A stretch of DNA of 64,000 nt from Paraburkholderia bannensis (GTDB taxonomy: Bacteria > Pseudomonadota > Gammaproteobacteria > Burkholderiales > Burkholderiaceae). The notes beneath the pieces were generated by a model, which saw only the letters and a program-made list of their open reading frames with translations, did not search any database and had not been told where the DNA came from. Where the stretch lies: the NCBI RefSeq assembly GCF_014200455.1, contig NZ_JACHBW010000016.1:62001-126000 (forward strand), written 5' to 3'. Below, in pieces: positions 7,430-14,987 of this stretch. Made by a program: the position numbers and the translations under genes. How positions within the stretch are numbered: the stretch's first letter is position 1; each line of letters opens with the position of its first letter.

Positions 7430-8509
7430 ATGAGCAAGACCTACCGCATCGCGGCAATCGCAGGCGACGGCATCGGCCAGGAAGTGATGCCCGAGGGCGT
7501 GCGCGTGGTGGAAGCGGCGGCCGCGAAATTCGGCCTGTCGATTGAATTCACGCACTTCGACTGGGCTAGCTGCGACTACTACCTCGAACACGGCAAGATG
7601 ATGCCCGACGACTGGTTCGCCACGCTCAAGGGTTTCGATGCGATCTACTTCGGCGCGGTGGGCTGGCCTGACAAGGTGCCCGATCACATCTCACTGTGGG
7701 GTTCGCTGCTCAAGTTCCGTCGCGAATTCGACCAGTACGTGAACCTGCGCCCGGTACGTCTGCTGCCAGGCGTGCCGTGCCCGCTCGCCAACCGCAAGCC
7801 CGGCGACATCGACTTCTTCGTGGTGCGCGAAAACACCGAAGGCGAGTACAGCTCGGTGGGCGGCAAGATGTTCGAAGGCACGGATCGCGAGTTCGTACTG
7901 CAGGAGTCTGTGTTCACGCGCCAGGGCGTTGACCGCATCCTCAAGTACGCATTCGAACTGGCGGACCAGCGTGGCCGCAAGAAACTCACGGCGGCGACCA
8001 AATCGAACGGCATCTCGATCAGCATGCCGTACTGGGACGAACGCGTGGCGGCGATGGCCGAGGCCTACCCGGACGTGAAGTGGGACAAGCAGCACATCGA
8101 CATTCTGTGCGCGCGCTTCGTGCTGCAGCCGGACCGCTTCGACGTGGTGGTGGCGTCGAACCTCTTCGGCGATATTCTTTCCGACCTGGGCCCGGCGTGT
8201 ACGGGCACGATTGGCCTGGCCGCCTCGGCGAACCTGAATCCGGAGCGCACGTTCCCGTCGCTGTTCGAGCCGGTGCATGGCTCCGCGCCCGATATTTTCG
8301 GCAAGGCGATTGCGAACCCCATCGCGATGATCTGGTCGGGCGCGATGATGCTCGACTTCCTCGGCAACGGCGATGCGCAGTTCAAGGCCGCGCACGACGC
8401 GATCATGCAGGCTATCGAGCAGGTCCTGGTTGAAGGCCCGCGCACGCCGGATATGGGCGGCGCGGCGAAGACGGGCGATGTGGGGCTGGCGGTCGCGCAG
8501 GCGCTTTAA
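7430..8509 (+). CDS. Tartrate / D-malate dehydrogenase (TtuC/DmlA family)
   Basis: 359 residues of the beta-decarboxylating dehydrogenase superfamily (relatives of isopropylmalate dehydrogenase). Seen: the NAD-binding start RIAAIAGDGIGQEVMPEGV, the substrate segment LRPVRLLPGVPCPL, VVRENTEGEYSSVGG, and the metal/substrate site SNLFGDILSDLG with the C-terminal EPVHGSAPDIFGKAIANPIA. The enzyme oxidises tartrate or decarboxylates D-malate to pyruvate using NAD and Mn/Mg. The ATG at 7430 is chosen because GGAG lies 8-9 bases upstream and the mature start MSKTYRIAAIAGDG is standard. In E. coli dmlA lies beside the carnitine oxygenase genes yeaWX; here similar genes lie about 3-6 kb away, so a link to malic semialdehyde metabolism is possible. 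Confidence 0.88.
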   Translation: MSKTYRIAAIAGDGIGQEVMPEGVRVVEAAAAKFGLSIEFTHFDWASCDYYLEHGKMMPDDWFATLKGFDAIYFGAVGWPDKVPDHISLWGSLLKFRREFDQYVNLRPVRLLPGVPCPLANRKPGDIDFFVVRENTEGEYSSVGGKMFEGTDREFVLQESVFTRQGVDRILKYAFELADQRGRKKLTAATKSNGISISMPYWDERVAAMAEAYPDVKWDKQHIDILCARFVLQPDRFDVVVASNLFGDILSDLGPACTGTIGLAASANLNPERTFPSLFEPVHGSAPDIFGKAIANPIAMIWSGAMMLDFLGNGDAQFKAAHDAIMQAIEQVLVEGPRTPDMGGAAKTGDVGLAVAQAL

Positions 8510-8545
8510 ACACGGCGCTGCGTTTAACGTCTGCGGCAGTCCCTG

Positions 8546-8589
8546 ACGGCAGGAAAGCGCAGCTTGACGAGCGCGCTTCCTGCCGTTTT
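8546..8589 (+). terminator. Rho-independent terminator after the tartrate/D-malate dehydrogenase
   Basis: ACGGCAGGAAAGCGC (8546-8560) pairs with GCGCGCTTCCTGCCGT (8571-8586) across a short loop, with one bulge, and is followed by TTT. Confidence 0.75.
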
Positions 8590-8674
8590 GCATGTTAGCG
8601 CCCGATTTTCAGGATGGAGCCGCGTGCGACGGGGTTAGCGTTGATCCTTTGCTTGCACGAGCGGAGGGTGAGGG

Positions 8675-9028
8675 ATGCGTGGGAAGGGGGAGTTGGAGCA
8701 GCGCCTGATCGAAGCGATGCAGGGCGGCTTGAGCGGGACGACGTCGGAGCTGGCGGTGGCCACGCATGCCGAGGTTCGCCACGTGCGCGCGCTGCTGCGG
8801 ATCTGGATGGACGCGGGCATCGTGCATGTGGCGGAGGTTGTCGCGCCGCGCCGCACGCTGGTTTATCGCTATGGCAAGGCGCCGCCGGAAGCGGCAGGTG
8901 CGGCGGCGGTGCGTCAACCGCGCGCGCGTCCGGTCGCCGAGGCGCAGTTCGACCGCTGGCCGCAACTGGACCCGGAGGTGGCGGCGGCGGTGGATGCGAT
9001 GGTGCGGGTCAATGCGCGCGATTCATGA
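8675..9028 (+). CDS. Small winged-helix-like protein of unknown function
   Basis: 117 residues. An N-terminal helical region (LEQRLIEAMQGG...TTSELAVATHAEVRHVRALLRIWMDAGIV, read in pieces, residues 6-50) followed by a beta hairpin (VAPRRTLVYRYGK) looks like a compact winged helix-turn-helix, then a Pro/Ala-rich linker and an acidic C-terminal helix. GGAGGG stands 10 bases before the ATG. It faces the XRE-PAS gene convergently. I do not recognise a named family; a DNA-binding or protein-binding accessory role is inferred only from the fold-like pattern. Confidence 0.65.
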   Translation: MRGKGELEQRLIEAMQGGLSGTTSELAVATHAEVRHVRALLRIWMDAGIVHVAEVVAPRRTLVYRYGKAPPEAAGAAAVRQPRARPVAEAQFDRWPQLDPEVAAAVDAMVRVNARDS

Positions 9029-9064
9029 CGCGACGGACGTAAAGCGATCGCGCGCACCGCGCCC

Positions 9065-10141
9065 TTACTTGTTGCCGGGCGCGCCGTCTTCCGCGATCGG
9101 CTGCGCGATGCTCTGCATATCCGCCGGTTGCGCGGCGCGGCACAGCGCGGTGAGCCAGACGTCCTCGCCATGCGGCGCCACCCGCGCCTGGCCCTGCTCG
9201 ACCACGAGCCGCCACGTATCGTCGGGCAGCGAAGCGCGATACAGCACCCGATAATCGGCGCGGCGTAACAGCGCATCGTTTACCGCCGCCTCGCGGGCAG
9301 CGCGATCGTCGGGGTGAATATGCTGCGACAGCTCGACATAATGCCGCGGAGAATGGCGCGGATCGATGCCGAACAGCCGGCACCATTCGTCCGTGACGAT
9401 CAACTCGTCCTGCGCGCGCAGCCAGCGCCACGCGCCCACGCCCGCGATACGCGCGGCGTCGTTGAGCAGTTGCAGACGACCTGACTGCGCGGATTCCGCT
9501 TCCTTGCGCGCGCTGATGTCGATGGTGGTGCCCACCACGCGCACCGGGCGGCCGGCATCGTCGAGCAGTGTCGCGACGCGCGATTCGATCCAGCGGATCT
9601 GCCCATCGGGCAGGATGATGCGGAAGTCCCACACACGCGGCGCCTTGCTGGCGACCACGTCTTTCAACGCGTCTGGAGTCAGCCAGATCGCGTCCTCGGG
9701 ATGAAGGATTTCCCAGAATTCGTCGTTGCTGCGGAGTTCACGGCCGTAGAGCTTTTCGCAGTTGCTTGAATAGATCAGCTCGTCGGTGACGAGATTCCAT
9801 TCCCACGTGACGATGCCAGCCGACTCCTGGGCCTGCTTCATGCGCGCCTCGTTCGACATGATTTCGGCGGTGTAGCGCCGACGCAGGTCGGTCATGGGCA
9901 GCTCGGTCGTACCTGCGATGCCGAGATCGCGCACGGCTTCGTCGCCATAGCGCAGCCAGACCCAGTTCACGTCGAGGAAGGCCGCGAGGCGGCGCAGATT
10001 CGAATAGTCGATCTCGCCGCCGCGCGTCCACTTGTGCACGGCGGGGCGAGAAATACCGACGGCGTCGGCCACTTGCTGAAGACTCAGCTTCTTGTGCTCG
10101 AGTAGTACCTTGAGACGGAACGCGAACGTATCCTCGGACAT
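9065..10141 (-). CDS. XRE-family HTH fused to two PAS domains
   Basis: 358 residues. Residues 8-65 are an XRE/Cro-type helix-turn-helix (LSLQQVADAVGISRPAVHKW). Two PAS/PAC domains follow: residues about 100-215 (WEWNLVTDELIYSS..., ILHPED, then DFRIILPDGQIRWIESR and VVGTTIDISARK) and about 225-335 (WRWLRAQDELIVTDEW, HIHPDDR, YRASLPDDTWRLVVE). No kinase, GGDEF or EAL domain is present. This would be a one-component regulator with a cytoplasmic small-molecule, redox or light-sensing part. PAS usually pairs with kinases or sigma54 regulators; XRE-PAS-PAS is an uncommon order. No operon partner is visible, and an inverted-repeat element lies upstream. Confidence 0.82.
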   Translation of the reverse strand: MSEDTFAFRLKVLLEHKKLSLQQVADAVGISRPAVHKWTRGGEIDYSNLRRLAAFLDVNWVWLRYGDEAVRDLGIAGTTELPMTDLRRRYTAEIMSNEARMKQAQESAGIVTWEWNLVTDELIYSSNCEKLYGRELRSNDEFWEILHPEDAIWLTPDALKDVVASKAPRVWDFRIILPDGQIRWIESRVATLLDDAGRPVRVVGTTIDISARKEAESAQSGRLQLLNDAARIAGVGAWRWLRAQDELIVTDEWCRLFGIDPRHSPRHYVELSQHIHPDDRAAREAAVNDALLRRADYRVLYRASLPDDTWRLVVEQGQARVAPHGEDVWLTALCRAAQPADMQSIAQPIAEDGAPGNK

Positions 10142-10274
10142 CCATTTCCCTCTGTGACGTGTCGCGCGGGTGGGCGGCTGGCGCCGCTTTTGCGGGGGCG
10201 CTGCGCGGCTTGGGCGGGTGAGGTGCTAGTTTAGCGGATTGGGGGCGGGGTGTTTTTTGAGGGGGATGTTGTTT

Positions 10275-10831
10275 TTTGTTGGTGTGCCTGGGGTGTGGGC
10301 GTTTCCTTGTGTTCGTGTCGGTCTATTAGCGTTGCCCCTGTGCGGGGCGGCACCCCCTTTTCTTTGCAGCGGCAAAGAAAAGGGGGGAAAAGAAAGCCGC
10401 TCAAACCGCCAGTGCTTCGCGGTACACCAACAGCCTATTAACAGAGTGGCGCCCGGGCAGCGCCCGCACCACGCGCCCAATATCGGAGTGGTGACGCCCG
10501 CACATCCGGGGGCGCTGCGCGCCCCGTGGGGCATAACGCAAACCGCAGGTTTGCGCTTTCCGTCGCATACCCAACCGTTGTGAGCGCAGCGAACAGCGGG
10601 ATGAATGACTGCCTTGTCACTCCGATTGTGGGCGCGTGGTGCGGGCGCTGCCCAGTCACCACTCCGTTGATGGGCGAGTGGTGGACTGCGTCACTCTAGC
10701 GGTGTGAGCGGCTTTCTTTGCTTAGCTTTCTTTGCCGCGGCAAAGAAAGTAAGTGCCGCCCCGCACAGGGGCAACGCTAATAGACCGACACGAACACAAG
10801 GAAATGCCCCCACCCCAGTCCCACCAACAAA
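10275..10831. repeat. 557-bp nested inverted-repeat element
   Basis: Outer arms about 10275-10410 and 10699-10831 are near-complementary over more than 100 bp, including the shared block GTTCGTGTCGGTCTATTAGC (and its complement near 10778-10797), GCCCCTGTGCGGGGCGGCAC and GCGGCAAAGAAA. Inner arms 10455-10495 and 10616-10653 (GGGCAGCGCCCGCACCACGC and its complement) are nested inside, and the centre holds a perfect hairpin CGCAAACC-GCA-GGTTTGCG (10537-10555). Open frames inside it are by-products of the repeat. No transposase is encoded. Such intergenic inverted repeats recur in Paraburkholderia genomes as far as I know; it may be a non-autonomous element or a double terminator. Confidence 0.85.
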
Positions 10832-10832
10832 T

Positions 10833-11795
10833 TCAAAGATCAATCACAATCCGACTCGTCCGCGCCCGTGACACACACAACAAAATCGTCTTCTGCGCCG
10901 CTTTCTCATCCTCATCAAGATACTGATCCCGATGATCGGCCTCGCCTTCGAGCATTGCGACCTCACACGTCCCACACACCCCCTCGCGACACAGCGACTC
11001 CACAGTCACACCCACACGCTCGATGGCCGTGAGTATCGTCTCATCCTCGCCCACTTCCACCTCGATGCCCGACTTCGCAAGCACCACAGTAAAAGCCTTC
11101 CCACCGGTATCGCTCGCGGCAAACTGCTCCGAATGCAACTGTGCCCGAGGCCACCCCAACAGCGCAGCATTCGCATAAACCGCATCATTCAACCCTTGCG
11201 GACCGCACACATAAACATGTGCATCCGCAGGAAGATTCTTGAACAGCTTGAGTAGATCGAGCCGCTGCCCTTCGCTATCGACATAGCAAAAAACGCGCGC
11301 CGCATGCGGACCTGCAGAAAGCTCATCGACAAACGCACCGTGTTCGGCGCTGCGATACGCGTAATGCAATTCCAGATCAAGATCGCCACCCGCGTGCTCC
11401 TGCAACTGCGCAAGAAACGGCGTAATCCCAATCCCCCCCGCAATGAACACGTGTTTCTTCGCGCCCTTGGCAAGTTCGAAAAGATTCGCAGGCGTGCCAA
11501 TCGCCAGGCGCGTGCCCACCTGCACGCGCTCATGCATGAAGGCCGATCCGCCCCGCGAGGCTTCTTCGCGCCGCACGGCAATCTGATACTGACGCGTATC
11601 GTGCGGCGAACCAAGCAGCGAGTACGCGTTGTGATGCCACTGCTCGCCATCCTGCATCGACACCAGCACGTGGGCGCCGCCGCTGAAAGCGGGCAGTGGC
11701 GCGCCGTCGGGCAGCGCGAGTGTGAAGCGCTTGATGAGCGGGGTGAGTTGCTCGACGGCGACAACGTCGACGGTGATCGATTCGCGGGCGTTCAT
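10833..11795 (-). CDS. VanB/CntB-type flavin-iron-sulfur reductase
   Basis: 320 residues. Order: FMN-binding barrel (HHNAYSLLGSPHD, residues about 52-66), NAD-binding domain (HVFIAGGIGITPFLAQLQ about 108-125 and VYVCGPQGLNDAV near 200), and a C-terminal plant-type [2Fe-2S] domain with C-x4-C-x2-C (CREGVCGTC) plus a distal Cys near residue 305. Such reductases pass electrons from NADH to a Rieske oxygenase. The start at 11795 follows AAGGAAAG by 7 bases; upstream codons lack a site. It is the last gene of the oxygenase-dehydrogenase-reductase transcription unit and is the natural partner of the CntA-like oxygenase two genes upstream. Confidence 0.9.
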   Translation of the reverse strand: MNARESITVDVVAVEQLTPLIKRFTLALPDGAPLPAFSGGAHVLVSMQDGEQWHHNAYSLLGSPHDTRQYQIAVRREEASRGGSAFMHERVQVGTRLAIGTPANLFELAKGAKKHVFIAGGIGITPFLAQLQEHAGGDLDLELHYAYRSAEHGAFVDELSAGPHAARVFCYVDSEGQRLDLLKLFKNLPADAHVYVCGPQGLNDAVYANAALLGWPRAQLHSEQFAASDTGGKAFTVVLAKSGIEVEVGEDETILTAIERVGVTVESLCREGVCGTCEVAMLEGEADHRDQYLDEDEKAAQKTILLCVSRARTSRIVIDL

Positions 11796-11935
11796 GGTGC
11801 TTTCCTTGTCTGCTTTGAGCGCTTTAAGCGCTTTGATCGCAGGCGGGTGTTTCGTGATTCGGAATTCGGTTAAATGGCGGATGCGGTGCAAGACCGCATC
11901 CGCATGCTGCGCGGCGTGCGCTCAAAGAAAGCGCT

Positions 11936-13396
11936 TCAACGCGTCAAGCCGCCCATGCAGAGGTACTTGATCGACAGGTAGTCCTCGATGCCATACTTCG
12001 AGCCTTCGCGGCCTATGCCCGACTGTTTCACGCCGCCGAACGGCGCGACTTCGTTGGAGATCAGCCCCGTGTTGATGCCCACGATGCCGTACTCCAGTTG
12101 CTCCGCCACACGCCAGATGCGGCCGATGTCGCGGCTGTAGAAGTAGGCGGCCAGCCCGTAGATCGAGTCGTTGGCGAGTTGCACCACTTCGGCGTCGCTC
12201 GAAAAACGCACGATGGGCGCGACCGGTCCGAAGATTTCCTCGCAGAGCACGGCCATGCCGGGCTTTGCGTCGGCCAGCACGGTAGGCGCGTAGAAGTTGT
12301 CGCCGCGTGCATGGCGCGCACCGCCCGTCAACACGCGCGCGCCTTGCGCCACCGCGTCGCGCACGAGACCATCGACCTTGTCGCGCGCGGCTTCGGTAAT
12401 GAGCGGGCCGATGTTCACGCCATCCGCGAATCCATCGTCCACCTTGAAGGCCGCCACGCGCGCCACGAAGCGTTCGCAGAAGGCGTCGTAAAGCGCGTCG
12501 TGCACATAGAAGCGGTTCGCGCACACGCAGGTCTGGCCCGCGTTGCGATACTTCGAAAGCAGTGCGCCTTCCACGGCGGCGTCCAGATCGGCGTCCTCGA
12601 ACACGATGAACGGCGCGTTGCCGCCCAGTTCGAGCGAGACTTTCTTGACCGTGTCCGCGCACTGGCGCATCAGCAGGCGGCCCACTTCAGTCGAGCCGGT
12701 GAAGCTGAGCTTTTTCACGTGCGGGCTGGACGTCATCTCCAGACCGATTTCGCGCGATTTGCCGATGACGATGTTGAGCACGCCTGCCGGTATGCCGGCC
12801 TGCTCGGCGAGCGCTGCGAGTGCGAGCGCCGACAGCGGCGTTTCGTTGGCGGGCTTGACCACCATCGTGCAGCCCGCGGCGAGGGCGGGCGCGGCCTTGC
12901 GCGTAATCATCGCAGCCGGGAAATTCCACGGCGTGATGGCGGCGCACACACCGATGGGCTCCTTCGTGACGACCAGGCGTTGATCCGGGTTCGGGCTGGG
13001 GGTCACGTCGCCGTCGATGCGCTTGGCCTGTTCTGCAAACCACTCGATGAACGAGGCCGCATAGGCGATTTCGCCGCGCGCTTCGGCCAGCGGCTTGCCT
13101 TGCTCGCGCGTCATCAGTTCAGCCAGCGTTTGCTGGTTCGCCATGACAAGCTCGAACCAGTTGCGCAGCAGGCGCGCGCGTTCCTTCGCCGTGGTGGCGC
13201 GCCAGCCGGGCAGGGCGCGTTGCGCGGCGTCGACGGCGGCGCGCGTTTCGCTCGCGCCCATGTTCGGCACGCGGGCGATGCGCTCGCCGGTGGAGGGATT
13301 GGTCACGTCGAGCGTCGCGCCGTCGAGCGCATCGCACCACTGGCCGTCCACATACGCCTGCTGGCGGAACAGCCCGGGATGTTGCAGCGAAGTCAT
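11936..13396 (-). CDS. NAD(P) semialdehyde dehydrogenase (GabD family)
   Basis: 486 residues of the aldehyde dehydrogenase superfamily. Landmarks: TPWNFPAAMITRK (155-167), the Rossmann FTGSTEVG (232-239), catalytic-base Glu256 in LELGG and catalytic Cys290 in NAGQTC, then EEIFGPV and the C-terminal GVKQSGIGREGSKYGIEDY, which is typical of the succinate-semialdehyde dehydrogenase subfamily. It sits 10 bp after the Rieske oxygenase stop and 140 bp before the reductase. In CntAB-type carnitine breakdown the oxygenase releases malic semialdehyde, so this enzyme may oxidise that or a similar C4 semialdehyde; the substrate is inferred from context only. Confidence 0.9.
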   Translation of the reverse strand: MTSLQHPGLFRQQAYVDGQWCDALDGATLDVTNPSTGERIARVPNMGASETRAAVDAAQRALPGWRATTAKERARLLRNWFELVMANQQTLAELMTREQGKPLAEARGEIAYAASFIEWFAEQAKRIDGDVTPSPNPDQRLVVTKEPIGVCAAITPWNFPAAMITRKAAPALAAGCTMVVKPANETPLSALALAALAEQAGIPAGVLNIVIGKSREIGLEMTSSPHVKKLSFTGSTEVGRLLMRQCADTVKKVSLELGGNAPFIVFEDADLDAAVEGALLSKYRNAGQTCVCANRFYVHDALYDAFCERFVARVAAFKVDDGFADGVNIGPLITEAARDKVDGLVRDAVAQGARVLTGGARHARGDNFYAPTVLADAKPGMAVLCEEIFGPVAPIVRFSSDAEVVQLANDSIYGLAAYFYSRDIGRIWRVAEQLEYGIVGINTGLISNEVAPFGGVKQSGIGREGSKYGIEDYLSIKYLCMGGLTR

Positions 13397-13405
13397 CGTC
13401 GCTCC

Positions 13406-14554
13406 TCAGTCCTGGTAGTGCTGCGCGAGCAGGTTGTGGAAGTGCGCGATGCCGTGTTCGCTGATGCCGCTGCGCTTTTCATCGACCATGATGCGGCCCT
13501 GGCCGCGATAGCCGCGTGATTTCAGGCCCTTTTGCACGCTCTCGACCAGGCGCAGGTCTTCCGGACGGAACACTGTGCGATACCACTCGATCAGCTTTTT
13601 CTGCTCTTCGGTTGGCTCGTCGTTGAGGAAGTAGATGTCGTAGTGCTGGAGCGTGACTTCGGCGCTCATCGGGAATTCGTAGATGACCGTCATGAAGTCG
13701 CTGCCCGGCGGCACGTTGAACATCGTGCACGGCCACGCCCAGTAGCCGTGGAAGCTCGGGTCCGTGATCGACGGGTCGAGCTTGAACGAGCGCTCCGACG
13801 ACTGCGCGTGGCCGAACTGCAGCGTCCAGTTGCCGTGCAGCGTATGCGTGTACTGGTCGACCTTGACCGAGTCCGAGAAGCCGGGGTGGGCCGGGCCGCA
13901 GTGATAGCACTCAAGATAGTTGTCGACGATCGACTTCCAGTTGGCGGGCGTTTCGGTCACGAAGCGCGCGGCCAGCTTGAGGTCGTCGATCACGGGGCAG
14001 GCGCCGCGCAGGCTCGCTTCCAGACCCGGCAACTGCGCTTCCACGCTGTCCGCGTTCGGGTTCAGGTTGATGAACACGAAGCCCGCGTATTCCTCCACGC
14101 GCACCGGTACGAGTGTGGAGTTCTCCTTGTCGAACGACTGCACGTGGTCGCAGTTGTTGGCGTGCGCGAGTGCGCCGTCGAGCTTGAACGCCCACGCGTG
14201 GTACGGGCAGGTGATGACGTTTTTGGCCTTGCCGCTGCCTTCGAGCAATTGATGGCCGCGGTGCGGGCAGACGTTATAGAACGCGCGCAGCACGTTGTCC
14301 TTGCCGCGTACGAGCAGAATGCTTTCGCCGACGATGTCGCGCGTGACGTAGGCGTTCGCTTGCGCCAGCTCGCTGCGATGCGCGACGCAGATCCAGGTGT
14401 CCTCGAAGATGCGCTTTTCTTCGGCCTTATAGACGGACTCTGCCGTGTAGTAGCTCGCCGGAATGGTCCAGGCGAGATCGGGGTTGGCGCAGAAGTCGGC
14501 CGGCAGTTTCGGCAGCTCGTGTTGCTTGTGGAATTCGATTGGGAGATAGGTCAT
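13406..14554 (-). CDS. Rieske oxygenase of the carnitine/betaine (CntA-like) group
   Basis: 382 residues. Rieske [2Fe-2S] ligands: C96-x-H98 and C116-x2-H119. Mononuclear iron ligands: H218 and H223 in ECYHCGPAH, with a third acidic ligand expected further on. The residue that bridges the two centres is Glu215 rather than the Asp of ring-hydroxylating dioxygenases; Glu here is characteristic of CntA/YeaW carnitine monooxygenase and related quaternary-amine oxygenases. These enzymes hydroxylate a carbon next to the charged nitrogen or remove an N-methyl group. It leads a unit with a semialdehyde dehydrogenase and reductase, and is divergent from an NCS1 permease across repeated TTGTTAACCCATAG motifs. 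Carnitine, a betaine or another N-methyl compound are possible substrates. Confidence 0.88.
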   Translation of the reverse strand: MTYLPIEFHKQHELPKLPADFCANPDLAWTIPASYYTAESVYKAEEKRIFEDTWICVAHRSELAQANAYVTRDIVGESILLVRGKDNVLRAFYNVCPHRGHQLLEGSGKAKNVITCPYHAWAFKLDGALAHANNCDHVQSFDKENSTLVPVRVEEYAGFVFINLNPNADSVEAQLPGLEASLRGACPVIDDLKLAARFVTETPANWKSIVDNYLECYHCGPAHPGFSDSVKVDQYTHTLHGNWTLQFGHAQSSERSFKLDPSITDPSFHGYWAWPCTMFNVPPGSDFMTVIYEFPMSAEVTLQHYDIYFLNDEPTEEQKKLIEWYRTVFRPEDLRLVESVQKGLKSRGYRGQGRIMVDEKRSGISEHGIAHFHNLLAQHYQD

Positions 14555-14598
14555 GGGGTCCGCCGCAGTGAGTTCTGTGAGAGAAGTGCGTTAGAAAA

Positions 14599-14637
14599 TT
14601 AACTACAAGTTACAAAATAACTATGGGTTAACAAAAG
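14599..14637. promoter_or_regulatory. Two direct operator repeats upstream of CntA-like gene
   Basis: TAACTACAAGTTACAAAA starting about 14599 and TAACTATGGGTTAACAAAA starting about 14619 are near-identical and offset by 20 bp, i.e. two helical turns on the same face. On the minus strand the second reads TTGTTAACCCATAG, matching the two copies at the other end of the gap. Confidence 0.65.
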
Positions 14638-14845
14638 AATAAGAGAAATTTCACGGATGAGGGATCAGGGTTATCCCTCGACACGGCTTTGGACCCGCGA
14701 GAAAGCTATCCGGCGATGATGCGCGGCGCGTATCCGTGCTATTAAATATCAACGGTGTTTGCGCGCTCGCAAAGCAACTTGATTTTGAGGCGGACGTCAA
14801 TAGGCGGATCCGATAGTGCGCTCCTCTCCTCCAGGGTGCGTACTA

Positions 14846-14878
14846 TTGTTAACCCATGGTTTTGTTGTTAACCATAGG
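14846..14878. promoter_or_regulatory. Two direct operator repeats upstream of NCS1 permease
   Basis: TTGTTAACCCATGG (14846-14859) and TTGTTAACCATAGG (14865-14878) are offset by 19 bp. Each contains the palindrome GTTAAC. With the copies near 14600-14635 this gives about four sites bracketing both promoters, consistent with one regulator controlling both directions. Confidence 0.7.
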
Positions 14879-14987
14879 ATAACCATGCCGCGTAGGTTCG
14901 GGAAAAGCTTTCCGCAACCGCGCGCGGCGCGCAGGGTGGCTTCGTTCAAGGCGCGGCCGCCCGCGCCACCCCACAACTGGAGGAGAC

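Larger units (their letters stand above)
14555..14987. other. Divergent promoter region with repeated operator motif
   Basis: A 433-bp gap between the CntA-like gene and the NCS1 permease gene. The left 90 bp are AT-rich with two 20-bp-spaced direct repeats, the right 60 bp contain two more copies of the same motif in the other orientation; these are listed separately. The middle (about 14650-14830) shows no gene and no strong hairpin. The permease has GGAGGAG 4 bases before its ATG. Confidence 0.75.

Noticed and set aside
10239..10583. Open frames inside the 557-bp inverted repeat
   Set aside because: They follow from the repeat sequence and have no protein family or ribosome site.
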